NCBI GenBank assembly: GCA_029255685.2
Contig: CM055311.2
Coordinates: forward strand, 17,878,952-17,942,951
Direction: 5' to 3'
Source of the DNA: Silene conica
Taxonomy: Eukaryota > Streptophyta > Magnoliopsida > Caryophyllales > Caryophyllaceae
Length of the DNA: 64,000 bases
The notes under the pieces are model-generated. The model worked only from the letters and a program-made list of their open reading frames with translations. It ran no database searches and had not been told where the DNA came from. Position numbers and translations under genes: made by a program. Within the stretch, counting starts at the first letter, position 1; each line of letters begins with the position of its first letter. Positions 1 through 12,289 of this stretch are shown here, piece after piece.

Positions 1-481
1 ACCCGTCATCACAAACTTTCACAGACGCAAAGAATTAAACTATTTCAATTGGGAAAATCAACCCAGAGAAGTTACTAATGTATTCCCAACCCTGAAATTT
101 CAAGAATTCTTTAAAGAATCCTATAGATTTCGAATTTTCGACCCACGACATCGGATAATAACGACCCGCATGAATAGCATATGGTAAGACACGGTCGATT
201 AACATACCTTCATTTTTGGTCATTCGAACCATTTCAAGACCCTCCCTAGTAGCTTCTATGGGGTACTCGGAAAACAGAGGGCGCGGATTTCGAGACTGGG
301 AACCAAGTTCGTGCATGTCATCGGAGATGGAGGAGGACGAACGGTTGAGTTTCCGTCTTTTGCCGTTGTCGGGTGGCGGAGCCGTGGCGGCGATAGGTGT
401 TGGAGAAGGTGGGGGTGATGGAGTCGGTGAAGGTGGAGAGGGTTTCTTTTGTTGGGAGCGAGTGGCTCGGGAAGGAGGCAT
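1..481 (-). other. Extra 3' ORF of Copia-A (fossil, cut by window edge)
   Basis: N-terminal part of a protein beginning MPPSRATRSQQKK, with a proline/serine-rich head and then a globular part with motifs RYYPMSWVENSKS and GWEYISNFSGLIFP. The same protein is found at about 47.0-48.36 kb in Copia-H, also 3' of the RNase H region. It resembles the domain family annotated as putative plant transposon protein (recalled, not searched). Position between pol and 3' LTR is where Sireviruses carry an extra, sometimes env-like, ORF. I see no signal peptide or membrane anchor, so an envelope role is not supported. Confidence 0.6.
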
Positions 482-589
482 GGTGGTTGTGATGAAGAGA
501 GGTGGTTGTTTTAGTCGAGTTGTGGTGAAGGTGTTGACGGATTTAATGGTATTTTGTGAAGGTTTGAGGTTTACTAGTACAAGAAAAGC

Positions 590-870
590 ATACGGCTACG
601 GTTAAAAAAGGCATATGGCTACGGTTGTCCAACCGTAGCAAATCAAGGGGTAGCCTTAAGTGAGGCACAAATGACTACGGTTGTATAACCGTAGCCTAAA
701 ATATAAAAGGCTACGGTTGTCCAGAAAAACCGTAGCCATAAGTCATAAAAAGGCTACGGTTGTTATGGAAAACCGTGGCCAAAAGTCATGAAAAGGCTAC
801 GGTTGTCATGGGGAACCGTAGCCAAAAGTCATGAAGAGGCTACGGTTGTCATGGGGAACAACCGTAGCCA
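590..870. repeat. Left subterminal repeats of CACTA-1
   Basis: About ten copies of GCTACGGTTG and its complement CAACCGTAGC alternate over 280 bp, often as paired inverted words. The same words recur at 5050-5310, the opposite subterminal zone. Confidence 0.85.
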
Positions 871-1189
871 ATTCTCAATCAAAAATTAAAAAAAAAAATA
901 TTTATACAAATATATTTAGGTGGCTTTACAATTATTTTCCAATTATGATTTCAATATATAAAAGTTAATACATTAGTCACCAAATACACACTTTCTAAAT
1001 ACATCCAAGAATTCATCTACAATCTTTTTTGGTGAAATGTGAGTATGTATTACCAAAATAAAGGATAGAAAAGTGTCATGTACAGATTTCGCATGATCCG
1101 CAGATCACTAGACCAACATAAGAAAACTACAAAACAAAAAAATATTGGTCAGTTGCTCAAGCCATTTCGTGTCTGCATGGCATACTTGT

Positions 1190-1450
1190 TATCTTTTCAT
1201 CGGCATTTTAATGCTCCCAACCATTTCTTGTTTCAACTCAGCGTACTCAGAGTCTGTAAATCTTAAGTAACCATCAAACAGAGCCCTATTGCAAAGACGC
1301 CAGATGGTATAGTTGCATGCAACAAGGATCATGATGCTTATTCTGGTCTGCACACTAGTAATAGGCTGATGCGTGTGCAGCAGAGGTAGTTGCTGACCAG
1401 TCCAGATTTCAATGTTCCTGCGTATGGTAATTACTGATGTACTTACACAT
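1190..1450 (-). pseudogene. LINE reverse-transcriptase C-terminal fragment inside CACTA-1
   Basis: On the minus strand one open frame of about 85 codons runs across this stretch and contains NYTIWRLCNRALFDGYLRF. This is typical of the C-terminal zinc-binding-associated part of plant LINE reverse transcriptases (the zf-RVT region, pattern YTIWxxRNxxLFDG). No upstream RT core is present, so it is a short carried fragment. Whether it was captured as DNA or arrived as a truncated LINE insertion cannot be decided here. Confidence 0.6.
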
Positions 1451-1497
1451 TGCCCTATAATATAAAATTAGAAAGTAGCAGACTACTAGCAGAAACT

Positions 1498-1670
1498 AAA
1501 CCTTTTCAAAGCGACCTGGTGTATCAACTCAAAGGAAGGCTGATATAGAGCAGCAAGTTTGTCTTGAGAACTCTCAGTCGTGGAAAGACCGTCTTGCTCA
1601 GATAACCACACAACTGGATTTCTGTTTTGCTCCTCAAAATTGCGGAAAGCAGACACATAACTTTTTTGAG
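1498..1670 (-). pseudogene. Captured fragment of a plant UBX-domain protein (PUX7-like) gene
   Basis: Minus-strand translation gives SAFRNFEEQNRNPVVW followed by SSQDKLAALYQPSFEL, which I recognise as the segment just before and into the UAS domain of plant PUX7/UBXN7-like adaptors of the CDC48 ATPase. After HQ a one-base slip moves the match to the next frame (GRFEK), and a splice-donor-like GT follows at about 1497, as if one exon was captured. No further UAS or UBX sequence is visible, so this is a non-functional piece. The 20-bp upstream edge (about 1655-1685) is partly repeated at 1715-1746. Identification is from memory of the family; a protein search would settle it. Confidence 0.65.
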
Positions 1671-3224
1671 GAGGGTGCCTTGTTGCCTGTATCAAGCTGT
1701 ATCAAGCCATACAACAAAAGTGAATTTTTTGGGGAGGGTGCCTTGGAACCGGAATTTAAAAAACAAAAAGAAAAAATAAATTCGAACCTTGAACCTTGTC
1801 ACTAGATCATCTTGGCCAGCCCTCACTGAGTCTTCCTTATAAACGGAGAGATACTTGCAAATGGTAGGAATTCGTGGTATCACAAATTTTGCCGGACTCT
1901 TAGTTTCTAACCATTATCATTGTTGTTCAAATCACGGGGTCAGATGCGGCAATTCCTGTAATTACTGTCACGGAAACATATTAGCTGTCAATATCTGGCA
2001 AAATGTAACACATGCAACTTGAACAAATGTAAGGTGTCAGCTGGTATGTCTTGTTGTCATGTGAACTCTAGGGAAAATTTCGGACCAACTATCATTCTTC
2101 ATCTTTTTAATCCAGGACAGAGGAAAAAGAGATCATAATTCACAATAAGTTGTCTTTAAGGCAATCATCGAAGCTTACTTTAGAATTCATGTGCTGATTT
2201 TGAACAAACATAACATTATCGAAGCAAGAAGGCTCCACTTAGAAAAAAAGCAGTCAGCTTTTATTTTTCGTATCTAACAAACTACTAAAAAGTGGTTATC
2301 AACTAATCAAATACAATCAGGATAAATGAATGCACTAAATCACTAATCAAAGAGCAATCATCAGTTAATTTCCGAGAAACGAAGCTTGGTGCAAATCCAT
2401 CATACATAAATACAGAAAGCATATGCGGTAGAGTAGTAGCTGAACGCTACTGGAATGGCATATATGAATGAGGTTTTGATCAGGCACGAAACTGGCTTGG
2501 AAAGAGGTTTCTGGTCAGCATTCAAGGCTGAGGGGAAGTCTAATGGGTCTGTAAAAACAATGGCTGGTGTACTGAACTATGCAAATAGGGCAGGGACTGT
2601 GGCTTTTGTGTGCAGACAGAATCGTGAGGGTAGGCAGAGTATACTGGGTCTGCAACTCTATATGGAATAAGCACGCACGGAGTGCGTGGGATAGCTTTGA
2701 AGATGATAAGCACAAGGTCGAGCTATAGCTTAGTTGGTAACTTTAACAGGTTATGAGTGTTAGGAAATAAAGTAGCGTTTTGATAGTTGCAGTAGTGTAG
2801 ATAGGCTGTTGCAGCAGTCAGACACTGAGAGGTATGCAGGAATTAGCTGGAATAAAAGGAGCCATAAGGGGCAAAGCCACTTGGTGGGCTGCTGTTGCGT
2901 TTCTGGTTAGTTGCTGGGAATATGCAGCAGTAGATTTTGGGTGCTGGGATCAGGGATATCTGATAGTAATAGGATGCAGAGTGATGCTGGTAGGCGTGGG
3001 CAGTTCGCGCGCTCATTACCACCAGCAGTTGAGACAGTAGATTGTATGGCAATGTGAAGGAATCTGATCAGGTGTAGAGCAGTGCTGGTGCATCTGATAT
3101 GTGTTGTGCGTACAGCGGAAGTGCTTCTAAGCAAGCATCAGACCTGGGTATGATGCAATATTGCATCAGATGCAGCGGCAATTTGGGCAAACTTGAAGTC
3201 AGCGAAGACTTCAGATCACAGATA

Positions 3225-3331
3225 TAACAAGGACGAGCTTTAGCTTAGTTTGTATTTAATCTAGAATATCCTTGTAATTTGACTTTGGTTTTTGATATAT
3301 ACTACTTACCTTTCATCAAAAAAAAAAAAAA
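3225..3331 (+). repeat. LINE 3' tail with poly(A) inside CACTA-1
   Basis: The stretch contains GAGCTTTAGCTTAGTT, then TATATACTACTTACCTTTC and a run of 14 A residues (3318-3331). This is the usual look of a plant L1-type 3' end. A related GAGCTATAGCTTAGTTGG lies at 2719-2736. A second A-tailed end of similar style lies near 4422. Confidence 0.55.
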
Positions 3332-4816
3332 CTAACCTGGAGATTATCCTTACGTTGATTCAACAATTTAGCAAGCAGCAAGGAGCATTGTTGTATGAGC
3401 ATTATGTCCACAGTTGTGCATTTTACGATCAATTTTGCTCTTATGTTCCCAATCTACAAGCTCCTATTCTCAAGTATACGGATATGTAACAACAATAAAA
3501 CAACTATGTTATACAAATACTGGTCTAATCCTTCTGAAATCGTCATTTCTTTCTTCTTGATTTCTCGTCAACATTTTAACATTACCACAATGCCTATCGA
3601 GAATAAGATGGTCAGATGTACGGTTGTCTAAGGATTATACTGTTTGAGACTGTTGATTCTCGCACTTGTAAATTAGTCTAGCAAGGAACCTGGCGTATCC
3701 ACTCAAGGTGTAGTTGGTAGGTTCTTAGTAAGAGAATTCAATGAATTTAATCCAGAGATAGTATTTCTTCTTGATTTCTCGTACTTGTAAATTAGACTGT
3801 TGATTCTCGTACTTGTAATATTACTAGATAATTCAATGAATTTAATCCAAAGATAGTATTTGGCTCCATTGTAAAAGAATTCCAGACACCAAATAGTACA
3901 CACACAAGCATGGGTTTATTGCATGGTTACATCATCAATCACCTGGCTTCAACACAAAGGATAAATTACATAGACTCAACATAAGCTCTGACAGTAAGTG
4001 TTGCATTTGTGATCAGGGTGAAGAATCAACCCAACACCTTTTTTTCAGGTGCTAGTACAACAGAAGGGTTATTTACTTGCTGCAGTAGTGGGCAGCGGTA
4101 AAACTATCAGCTAATAATGATCAACACTGGAGAATGCACAGACGCTTTAATAGACTTAAGTGTGTGTGTGGGGGGGGGGTGCTGTGCAGCATTATTAATG
4201 TTGCAATTTACTATGTCTAGCAGCACAGAAACATGAGTGGATATGAACACAAACCTCTGAGTCAAGGTAGTTGTGTGAATAAGATCCAATATGATTGGAT
4301 TGAGCGTTTAATGTAGGCTACTTGTCTGTCTGTTTTGAGTTGTAAGGCGTAAGTGCTTCTGAAACTGCGTTGATGTATTTGTCTCTTCGCCATTTATAAT
4401 ATTTTACATTATAAATCAAAAAAATAGTACACACACAACAATCATTAACAAAATTACCAAACATATTATATGAACTTTACACTAGCAAATCAACAACATA
4501 TATTTCTACAAATCCCAAAACTAAAATCAAATTTAATTGAAAAAACCAACCTTGATTGAAAAGCGTATGGAGTAAGTCGTATGGCATCACTTCTACTTAA
4601 AACATCAGTAGAAAACAAATTAACCCCAAACTAAAATCAAATTTAATTGAAAAACCTAATCTTGATACTTAATTTTACACTAAAATGCTATAAATAAATG
4701 AATCCCAAAACACAAACACCATAACAAATCCAAAATTTAGTATAAAACGAAAACGAATCTTATAAAAAAATATGAGTTATGATAACTTTAAAAATAATCG
4801 AAATAAAGAACCATAC
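3332..4816. other. CACTA-1 interior, no recognisable gene
   Basis: AT-rich DNA without coding signal. It contains repeats of TTCTTGATTTCTCGT at 3555-3785 and AATTCAATGAATTTAATCC at 3733 and 3831, a GT-then-G run near 4159-4179, and an A-tailed LINE-like end near 4422. I see no other structure. Confidence 0.5.
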
Positions 4817-4896
4817 CTGGATGAGGATTGTGAACTGAAACGTTGAAGAGTGGTGCTAGTTATGGGTCTCGGTGTCAAGGCGTCTGCCGGCGACAT
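4817..4896 (-). pseudogene. Possible captured first exon in CACTA-1
   Basis: On the minus strand an ATG at 4896 opens a frame of 26 codons (MSPADALTPRPITSTT, continuing QRFSSQSSSR) ending at a good donor, CAG|GTATGG at 4816-4811. GC-rich coding flavour within AT-rich surroundings suggests a captured host first exon. It could be spliced to the PUX7-like piece further left on the same strand, but nothing shows this. I do not recognise the protein. Confidence 0.4.
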
Positions 4897-5339
4897 GGTT
4901 GGCGGCGATTTCGGATTTTAGGTGTGATACTGTGATTAGGTGAATGTAAATGATGAAAAGTGTGAATGAATTGTACGGAGTAACTTGTATAAGATCCACG
5001 CCCCAAATTTCCTTTTTTCTTTTATTTTTTAATTATATTTGTTTTATTTAAGGCAACGGTTCCATACAATATAGCTACTGTTCTAAAAATTAACCGTCGC
5101 TTTTGTTTTTATAAACAGTTTTAGCTACGGTTATTACCTACAACCGTAGCTTTTAATTTTTCTAAAATAGTTTTGGCTACGGTTATTACCTACAACCGTA
5201 GCGTTTTTTGGTTTTGGCCACAGTTGTTTGAAAACAACCGTAGCCATTATAAAAGTCTATTCTCAAAATTTTTACTGCTACGGTTATTAACTACAACCGT
5301 AGCCATAAGTGCTTGCCAAATGTCATTTTTCTACTAGTG

Positions 5340-5850
5340 TAATTAATGGGTTTTACAAATTTTAGGGAGGTTGAGAGTTATTAAGGACGGTAATAATGAG
5401 GTAAGTTGAGTGCAGGGTAATTAGTTAGGGTAATAAAGGAGGTTGGGTAAGGTCAAAGGCTAGGTAGTAGGGGGAGGTCACGTGGCAGGTAATTGTGGGG
5501 CTTGGTGGGTTGTGGGTCGTGGCAGGTGGGGCCATCACACACGGTTTGTGTGTAGATGCTTGAGGTAAGTTTTGTAGTTTAATTTTCTTTTATTTTGTTT
5601 AATATATATTTGTGTATTATTGTGTGTGATATGTAATACGTATATTTGAGGTAAATTATAATATGTGACGTAATATTATTTTGAGATCGGTTGTGCACAC
5701 ATTCATATGTGAATTATATAATATAAATATGATCACAAAATTTATCATCGAATACATACATACACATGCAGCGGAGTATAAGGACACAGTCATATAATCT
5801 CATCTAAACCGTAGTCAATCATTGGGTTAATTTTGCTTTTAAGATTTGAT
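5340..5850 (-). other. Copia-A spacer between pol and the extra ORF
   Basis: Non-coding, matching 48430-48940 of Copia-H over its second half (TTTTGAGATCGGTTGTGCAC onward is nearly identical). It lies upstream of the extra ORF in element sense, so it may hold that ORF's leader or splice acceptor. No such site can be proven by eye. Confidence 0.6.
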
Positions 5851-8690
5851 TAGGTGCCACCGATTAAACCAATTTCCAATCGCAAAGTCTCAAAGCGTTC
5901 TCTAGCCAATGGTTTAGTGAAGATATCTGCCCATTGTTTTTCCGTACTACAAAATTCCAATTTTATATTTTTCTTTTCAACGTAGTCTCTTAGAAAGTGG
6001 TGTCTAATTTCAATATGTTTAGTTCTCGAGTGTTAGGCTGGGTTTTTAGATATAATGATGGCACTCGTATTATCACATAAAATAGGCACACATCCAACAT
6101 CAACACCATAATCATGTAACTGTTGCTTTAACCATAAAAGTTGAGAACATACCAGAGCGGCTGCAATATATTCTGCTTCAGCAGTTGAAAGGGCGACATA
6201 ATTTTGTTTCTTGGATCCCCAAGATATAATACAAGGACCTACAAAGGTAGCAAGTCCGGAGGTACTTTTTCTGTCTAAGGAACATCCTGCATAATCCGCA
6301 TCTGAATATCCTACTAGGTTAAAGTTACAGTCTATAGGATACCATAGATATAATTTTGAGGTTCCGATTAGGTATCTTAATATTCTTTTAACTGCAATCA
6401 TGTGTGATTCTTTTGGTGCATATTGGAATCTCGCACAAACACAGACACTAAACATTATATCTGGACGACTTGCTGTAAGATAAAGAAGTGAGCCAATCAT
6501 ACCTCGGTAAGTTGTTTCATCCACAGACTTACCATCTTCGTCTTTGGTTAACTTCTTATCTGTGACCATTGGAGTAGGCATTGCATGAGAGGTTTCCATT
6601 CCGAATTTCTTTAGCAACTCCTTGACGTATTTTTGTTGATGAACTTTGATTCCTTCTTCAGTTTGTTGTATTTGAAGTCCAAGAAAGAACTTTAGTTCTC
6701 CCATCATACTCATGTCGAACTCAGAAGTCATCAACTCAGAGAAGTACTTGCAAAACTTTTTATTAGTTGAGCCAAAAATAATATCGTCAACATAGATCTG
6801 AACGACTAGTAGATCTGAGTTCTCGCTTTTAAGAAATAGGGTTTTATCCACAGATCCTCTCTTGAATCCACTCTCCAGTAGAAATTTTGATAATCTGTCG
6901 TACCATGCCCTAGGTGCTTGTTTCAGGCCATAGAGAGCTTTGTCCAATTTGAATACATGATCTTTGAGTTTGCTGTCAGGAAATCCAGGAGGTTGTTCAA
7001 CAAATACTTCCTCTTGGAGATAGCCATTAAGAAAGGCAATCTTAACGTCCATCTGAAAAAGCTTCATTCCCTTGTGTGCTGCAAATGCAATGAGTAGTCT
7101 TATTGCCTCAAGACGAGCAACAGGAGCAAAGGTTTCGTCATAATCGATCCCTTCTTGTTGGTTGTATCCTTGAACCACTAGTCTGGCCTTATTTCGTACA
7201 ATGACTCCATTGTCATCTAGTTTGTTTCTGAATACCCATCTAGTTTCAATGACAGTTCTGTCCTTAGGTCGAGGAACAAGATGCCAAACTTTGTTTCTTT
7301 CAAATTGCTGGAGTTCTTCTTGCATGACAACTATCCAGTCTGGTTCTGCGAGAGCTTCCTTGATATTTGAAGGTTCAATGGTGGAGAGAAAAGAGTAGAA
7401 TGAGCAAAAGTTATTTAAGCTCCTTCGAGTTTGAACTCCATCTGTCAGGCTTCCTATGACATTGTTCAAAGGATGAGAGCCTTTGTATCTCCAGTTCCTT
7501 GATTGATTATTAGAGTTACCTGAACTTGACTCGGGATCTTGACTTGTTCCCCCTGAATCCAAACCTGGGTTTATAGTAGGGCCTGGTATAACTCTGGCCT
7601 CTTCCCTTTGGTTTTGATTCAAAGTTACAGCTTCATTAGCTGTAACTCTGGGTTCCAAGTCATTGGTTTGAGAGTTATCTACAGTATCATCAACTGTAGT
7701 TTCATCTCTCGCACCATTTTCTCCCAAGTTGAGTTCATCATGAGTTCCTTGAGGTTCTCCTTCTTCAATTTCCATTTCAGGCGGATCTTCCCTTGATAAC
7801 CTGAAATCAGGTTCGTCTAGGTTTTCCTCTATATCCTGGAATGGCTTATCGAAGACATTATTTTCATCAAAGATAACATGAATACTTTCCTCTATGCATA
7901 AAGTACGTTTGTTAAAAACTTTTTAGGCTTTACTATGATCTGAATATCCTATAAAGATTGCTTCATCACTTCTAGGGTCAAATTTGCTTAATCTGTTTTT
8001 ACCATTGTTATGAACAAAGCATTTACTACCAAAGCATCTTAAATGAGATATGTTTGGTTTACCACCTCGAAGAAGTTCATAAGGTGTCTTTTTAAGAATA
8101 GGTCTAATCATAGCACGGTTATGAATATAGCAAGTTGTACTAATAGCCTCAGCCCAAAAGTTTCTAGGTAGGCCACTACAAAGAAGCATTGTTCTAGCCA
8201 TGTCTTCTAGGGTTCTGTTCATTCGTTCTACGACTCCATTTTGTTGTGGAGTTCTAGGGGCCGAGAAGTTATGTCCGACACCATTGGTTTTACAGAACTC
8301 AATAAAAGCATGATTGTCGAACTCAGTTCCATGGTCAGTACGGATTGTTACTAGGTTTGATTTATATTTGTTTTGGACAAGTTTCATGAGACTAAAAAAT
8401 TCATCGAATGTTTCGTCTTTAGAATGGAGAAAGATTGGCCAAACAAATCTAGAGTAATCATCAACTAGAACGAAAACGTACCTGGAACCACCTCTCCTTC
8501 TTACCTTCATAGGGCCACATAGATCCATGTGTACTAATTCAAGAGCTTGTTCTGTGCTTACCACTCTTTTTGGCTTAAAGGATGATCTGACGTGGTTACA
8601 TCGTGCACATGTGTCACACATCTTTCCTTGATCAAATTTGATCTTTGGAAGACCTTCGACCAAGTCCCATCTCTTCAGCTTACTTAGAAT
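5851..8690 (-). pseudogene. Copia-A integrase, reverse transcriptase and RNase H region (fossil)
   Basis: In element order (right to left): integrase zinc finger and catalytic core near 7.9-8.65 kb, with [20 protein letters not shown] and [10 protein letters not shown]; reverse transcriptase near 6.5-7.4 kb, with [12 protein letters not shown] and the catalytic YVDD box; RNase H near 5.85-6.4 kb, with [17 protein letters not shown] and [10 protein letters not shown]. All are Ty1/copia-type. Compared with Copia-H the region is clearly decayed and not continuously open. Confidence 0.92.
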
Positions 8691-10302
8691 AGGTTAGCTA
8701 ATATGACCAAATCTCTTGTGCCATAGACAAGGATCATCTAACGTAACTTTCATGCATGATAGAGAATCAGTAGGTACAACATTTAAATTAATCATATAAA
8801 CATTTTTCATCCTTTGACCTTCAAGTATCACTTTACTGGTGCCTTCTAAGATTATACGACATATATCTGACACTTTGTTTCCTTTGTCACATAATTGAGA
8901 TATACTGATAAGATTGTGTTTGAGACCACTTACAAGGTATACATCATTTATAGTATGAGAGGATGAAATACCTATCTTACCAATTCCGATGATCTTTCCC
9001 TTTTTGTTATCACCAAATGTGACTTTACCTCCATCAAAGGGTTTAAGGGTTTGAAATAGATTTACGTCGCCTGTCATATGTCTTGAGCATCCACTGTCGA
9101 GATACCATAGGTTATTTTCCTTGGCGGCAAACTCTTCATCGTCGTCGTCGTCTGAGTCGGATTCTCCACGGAGACACATATTAGATGCGTCATCTTTGTC
9201 GTTTGAGATTAGATCTAGGCTGACTTTGCTTAGGCACAGGTTTGCTACCTCATCTTCTTCAGAGTCCTCGTCATCCTCAGATTCTAATTCTCCCCAACAT
9301 GACGCAAGCATCACTTTCTTGAACTCTGTTTTGGTCTTTTCTCTTTTTGACTTATCTTTGATTTTGTCGCAACTTGGACAGTCTTTGATCATGTGATCTT
9401 GGTGACCACACTTGAAACATCCTCTTTTGAAGAATGTTTGTTTGGCGTCAGTTTTCTTTTTGTCGACTGTTTTGTTGTTAGGGTTTTTGTATCTACCCTT
9501 GAAGACAACCTTTTTAAAACGTCTTGCGAATAGAACTGTCTTGTCTTCTAGTTCTTCTTCGCATACTTCACTTGTGGAGGCTTGTAAAGCAACTCCTTTC
9601 CCTTTTGAGTCATCGTCATCTTTATTTAACATGATCTCGTGTGCCATTAGAGATCCAATTAGTTCTTGGTAAGTAATCTGAGATAGATCGCGTGCTTCCT
9701 CTATGGCCGTGACCTTTGGTTGCCACTTTTTGGTGAGACTCCTGAGAATCTTTCGAATGATATCCTCAGAATCGATCTTTCTACCAAGGTTCCGCAGTTC
9801 ATTAATAATACAAGAAAATCGTGCAGACATGCTATCAATAGATTCATTCTTTTCCATATTGAAAAGTTCATATCTTTAAATAAGCAAATCTATGCGATGT
9901 TTCCTGACTGCGGATGTTCCTTCGTAAGCAAGTTCGAGACTATCCCATATTTCCTTAGCGGAACTACAAGATGAGAATCTATCAAATTCTGAGGTTATCA
10001 TACCATTCTGCAGGTCGGAGGCTCATAGCCTTAGTATTTTTCTCTGCAATTTTGTAGTCACTTTCCACATAATCGCTTTCCATCTTTTCATAGGTTGTTC
10101 CATTGGCGGCGGCGACCAAGATCTTCTTTGGTCCGGTTTGGATGATCTTCCAACATTCCCAATCACATCCCTTGATGTAATGAGTCATCATATTCTTCCA
10201 TAGACTATAGTTTTTGCCATCGAAGATAGGGCACTCTAGATGCTTGGAATCCATTGTTGAAAGAGTATACAATATAGAATCAATAGAAGGATCAAAACTC
10301 AC
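8691..10302 (-). pseudogene. Copia-A gag and protease region (fossil)
   Basis: Gag begins near 10.3 kb with a stretch containing CPIFDGKNYSLWKNMM, the usual copia gag N-terminus. A retroviral zinc knuckle CFKCGHQDHMIKDC lies near 9.4 kb, followed by acidic repeats. The protease active site appears as WYLDSGCSRHMTG near 9.1 kb, and the GAG-pre-integrase segment with LWHKRFGH near 8.7 kb. Broken. Confidence 0.9.
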
Positions 10303-10326
10303 GCAGCTAGGCGATCAAGAGCACGA

Positions 10327-10340
10327 GGCTCTAATACCAA
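10327..10340 (-). other. Primer-binding site of Copia-A
   Basis: In element sense it reads TTGGTATTAGAGCC, complementary to the initiator tRNA-Met 3' end with one change from TGGTATCAGAGC. One base separates it from the LTR end at 10342. Confidence 0.85.
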
Positions 10341-10607
10341 TTGAAGAGTCTATTGATATAATATACTCAAGAAGGGGGGGTTGAATTGAGTATGCCTTCT
10401 TTTTAAAACTTCTTCGATGTGTGTATGGTTGTATGATGATCTTCGAGTACAACAAATAATAAAGAGAGACACAATATTTTTGAAGTGGTTCAGTCTCACA
10501 CTTTGAGACCTACGTCCACTATTCTCGATTAATAAAATTAGTACCAACTCTGGATTACAATTTTATCAACCCTACTCGTGAAACTTTGATGTTAGTCGCA
10601 ACTCTAT

Positions 10608-10706
10608 CTAGATACCGTTAAATATCTAGCTATGACAAATACCGTTAAATATTTGCCTTACAATGAGTACCGCTAAATACTCGTTCTATCTTACGTTAAT
10701 AAGATA
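10608..10706 (-). other. Train of four stem-loops with common loop in Copia-A LTR
   Basis: Four consecutive hairpins. Arms CTAGATA/TATCTAG (10608-10629), CAAATA/TATTTG (10636-10655) and GAGTA/TACTC (10665-10682) each enclose the 8-nt loop CCGTTAAA or CCGCTAAA. Arms TATCTTA/TAAGATA (10687-10706) enclose CGTTAA. The arms differ in sequence but every pair is perfectly complementary. In element sense they lie some 270-370 nt before the end of the LTR, in probable U5/leader RNA. Confidence 0.75.
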
Positions 10707-11724
10707 AAGTCTTTGATGTTTCTTGATGTCACAATCTTGAATGAATAAGATCAATGCTTGAGCACTTGAATCTTGAATCGAATATTACAATGAAAAGCTC
10801 GAATATTGAAGTAGACGAACGGCGGTTTCTTTCTCTTGGTTTTCGTGAATATGTATGTGTGTGTCGTGTAGATTAGTTGTGTCATAGGTAGTCTATTTAT
10901 ATAGAATATATATCTAGGTAATTTGAACCCTAGATGATTTAGGAATATTACTTAAACTAGAACACTAGTCTTTTAGTAATACTACCTTAAATCTAATCTT
11001 AATATATTTAGGAAAGATTTAATAAAATACTACAAGTGTTATATAAGGAATCAATTTCCTAATTCATATTTAGGAAAGATCTTTATATAATAAACAAATA
11101 GTATCCTTATTAAAACAATTTCCTAAACTATGTCAAAGATAATAAAATATATTATCATAATATAATCTTAGTTTGTTTAGGATATTAAGTAAATACATAA
11201 TATTTACTTAAATTAATCCTATACGAATTATGGTAATCGTGACATGATACACGCTTCCCAAGGTCGTATCAAACCGTATTTAGATTATATTATTTGACAA
11301 TTAAAATCATATTAAAAATTCTTAGTTTATTTAGTAATAAATAATTATCTCATAGGAAAATTATTTATTCCTATTTAACCAAAAGATATTTTATATAATC
11401 CTATTAAGATTAATAATTCCATATTAAAAATAGAATACCAATTAAACATTAATTGTACATGACTATATTTGGAAACAAAAATCGTTTCAACCAAACACAT
11501 ATTCCGACCATTTCTTCATAATATAGAGTTATAGCTACGAGCTATAACTTGAATCAATCTTGTCTAAAGCTATAGTTGATATGTATAACTTTAGTTCATT
11601 AGGCGCGCTTGTGATCTTCTATCAATCTTCGACTTTAGTCAATTCATTGACTAAAATACTTGAGTCTTTTATACTTGATTGATTAGATCTTGTTACTAAT
11701 ATTCTGTACACTTACACTACAAGA

Positions 11725-12045
11725 ATTACCCCAGATAGCGACCAAACCTGCCACCGCAATGGTAGTCGCAAATTAGCGACCGAATAAAAAAAAGTGGGCG
11801 ACCGACGTCGGTCGCTAAATTTAGCGACCAAAAGCCTATCCCAATCTTATCCGAAAAAATCCGCGGGAATCCAAAAAGTACCATTGCGCCAGTTTAGCGA
11901 CCGAATTTGGCGACCGAATTCAGTCGCTAAATTTAGCGACCGAGTTTAGCTACAGTCGCTAAATTTAGCGACCGAATTTAGCGACCGAATTCAGTCGCTA
12001 AATTTAGCGACCGAATTTAGCGACCGAAGTCGGTCGCTAACCCCC
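11725..12045. repeat. Left subterminal repeats of CACTA-2
   Basis: More than ten copies of TTAGCGACCGA and its complement TCGGTCGCTAA, many forming inverted pairs. The mirrored zone is 14695-15070. Confidence 0.9.
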
Positions 12046-12289
12046 TGTTATATTTTTTTTTTGCCTCTTCAACCCGTCATTCCCATTATTGCGTACGTTT
12101 TAAAAAGGAAAAACCTCAAAACCCCCCAAACCCGTCGACCGATAGTCCTTATACCGGACCACCGCAACGCCACCGGACCACCCACCACCGCCGTTCACCT
12201 ACATTTTACTCCTTTTTCAGGTTTGTGTCGATTTACTAACTTTAATTATGTATTAAATCTCTTTATAGTATTATTGTAATTCAAACAAG

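Larger units (their letters stand above)
572..5339. mobile_element. CACTA-1: non-autonomous CACTA (En/Spm) transposon with captured sequences
   Basis: Ends read TACTAGTACAAGAAAA on the left and, on the opposite strand, CACTAGTAGAAAAA on the right, matching the CACTA terminal consensus with one changed base at the left tip. Both subterminal zones (about 590-870 and 5050-5310) are full of GCTACGGTT / AACCGTAGC words in both orientations, the usual transposase-binding layout. No transposase is visible inside. I could not find a clean 3-bp target duplication. Comparison with the uninterrupted stretch of Copia-H near 48.44 kb (GGTTTGAG followed by TTTTAATGGG) confirms that the 4.77 kb is an insertion into Copia-A. 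The interior holds host-gene and LINE fragments. Confidence 0.85.

Noticed and set aside
9121-9672. Ser-rich plus-strand frames opposite the Copia-A gag
   Set aside because: Antisense shadows of acidic and Lys-rich gag codons.
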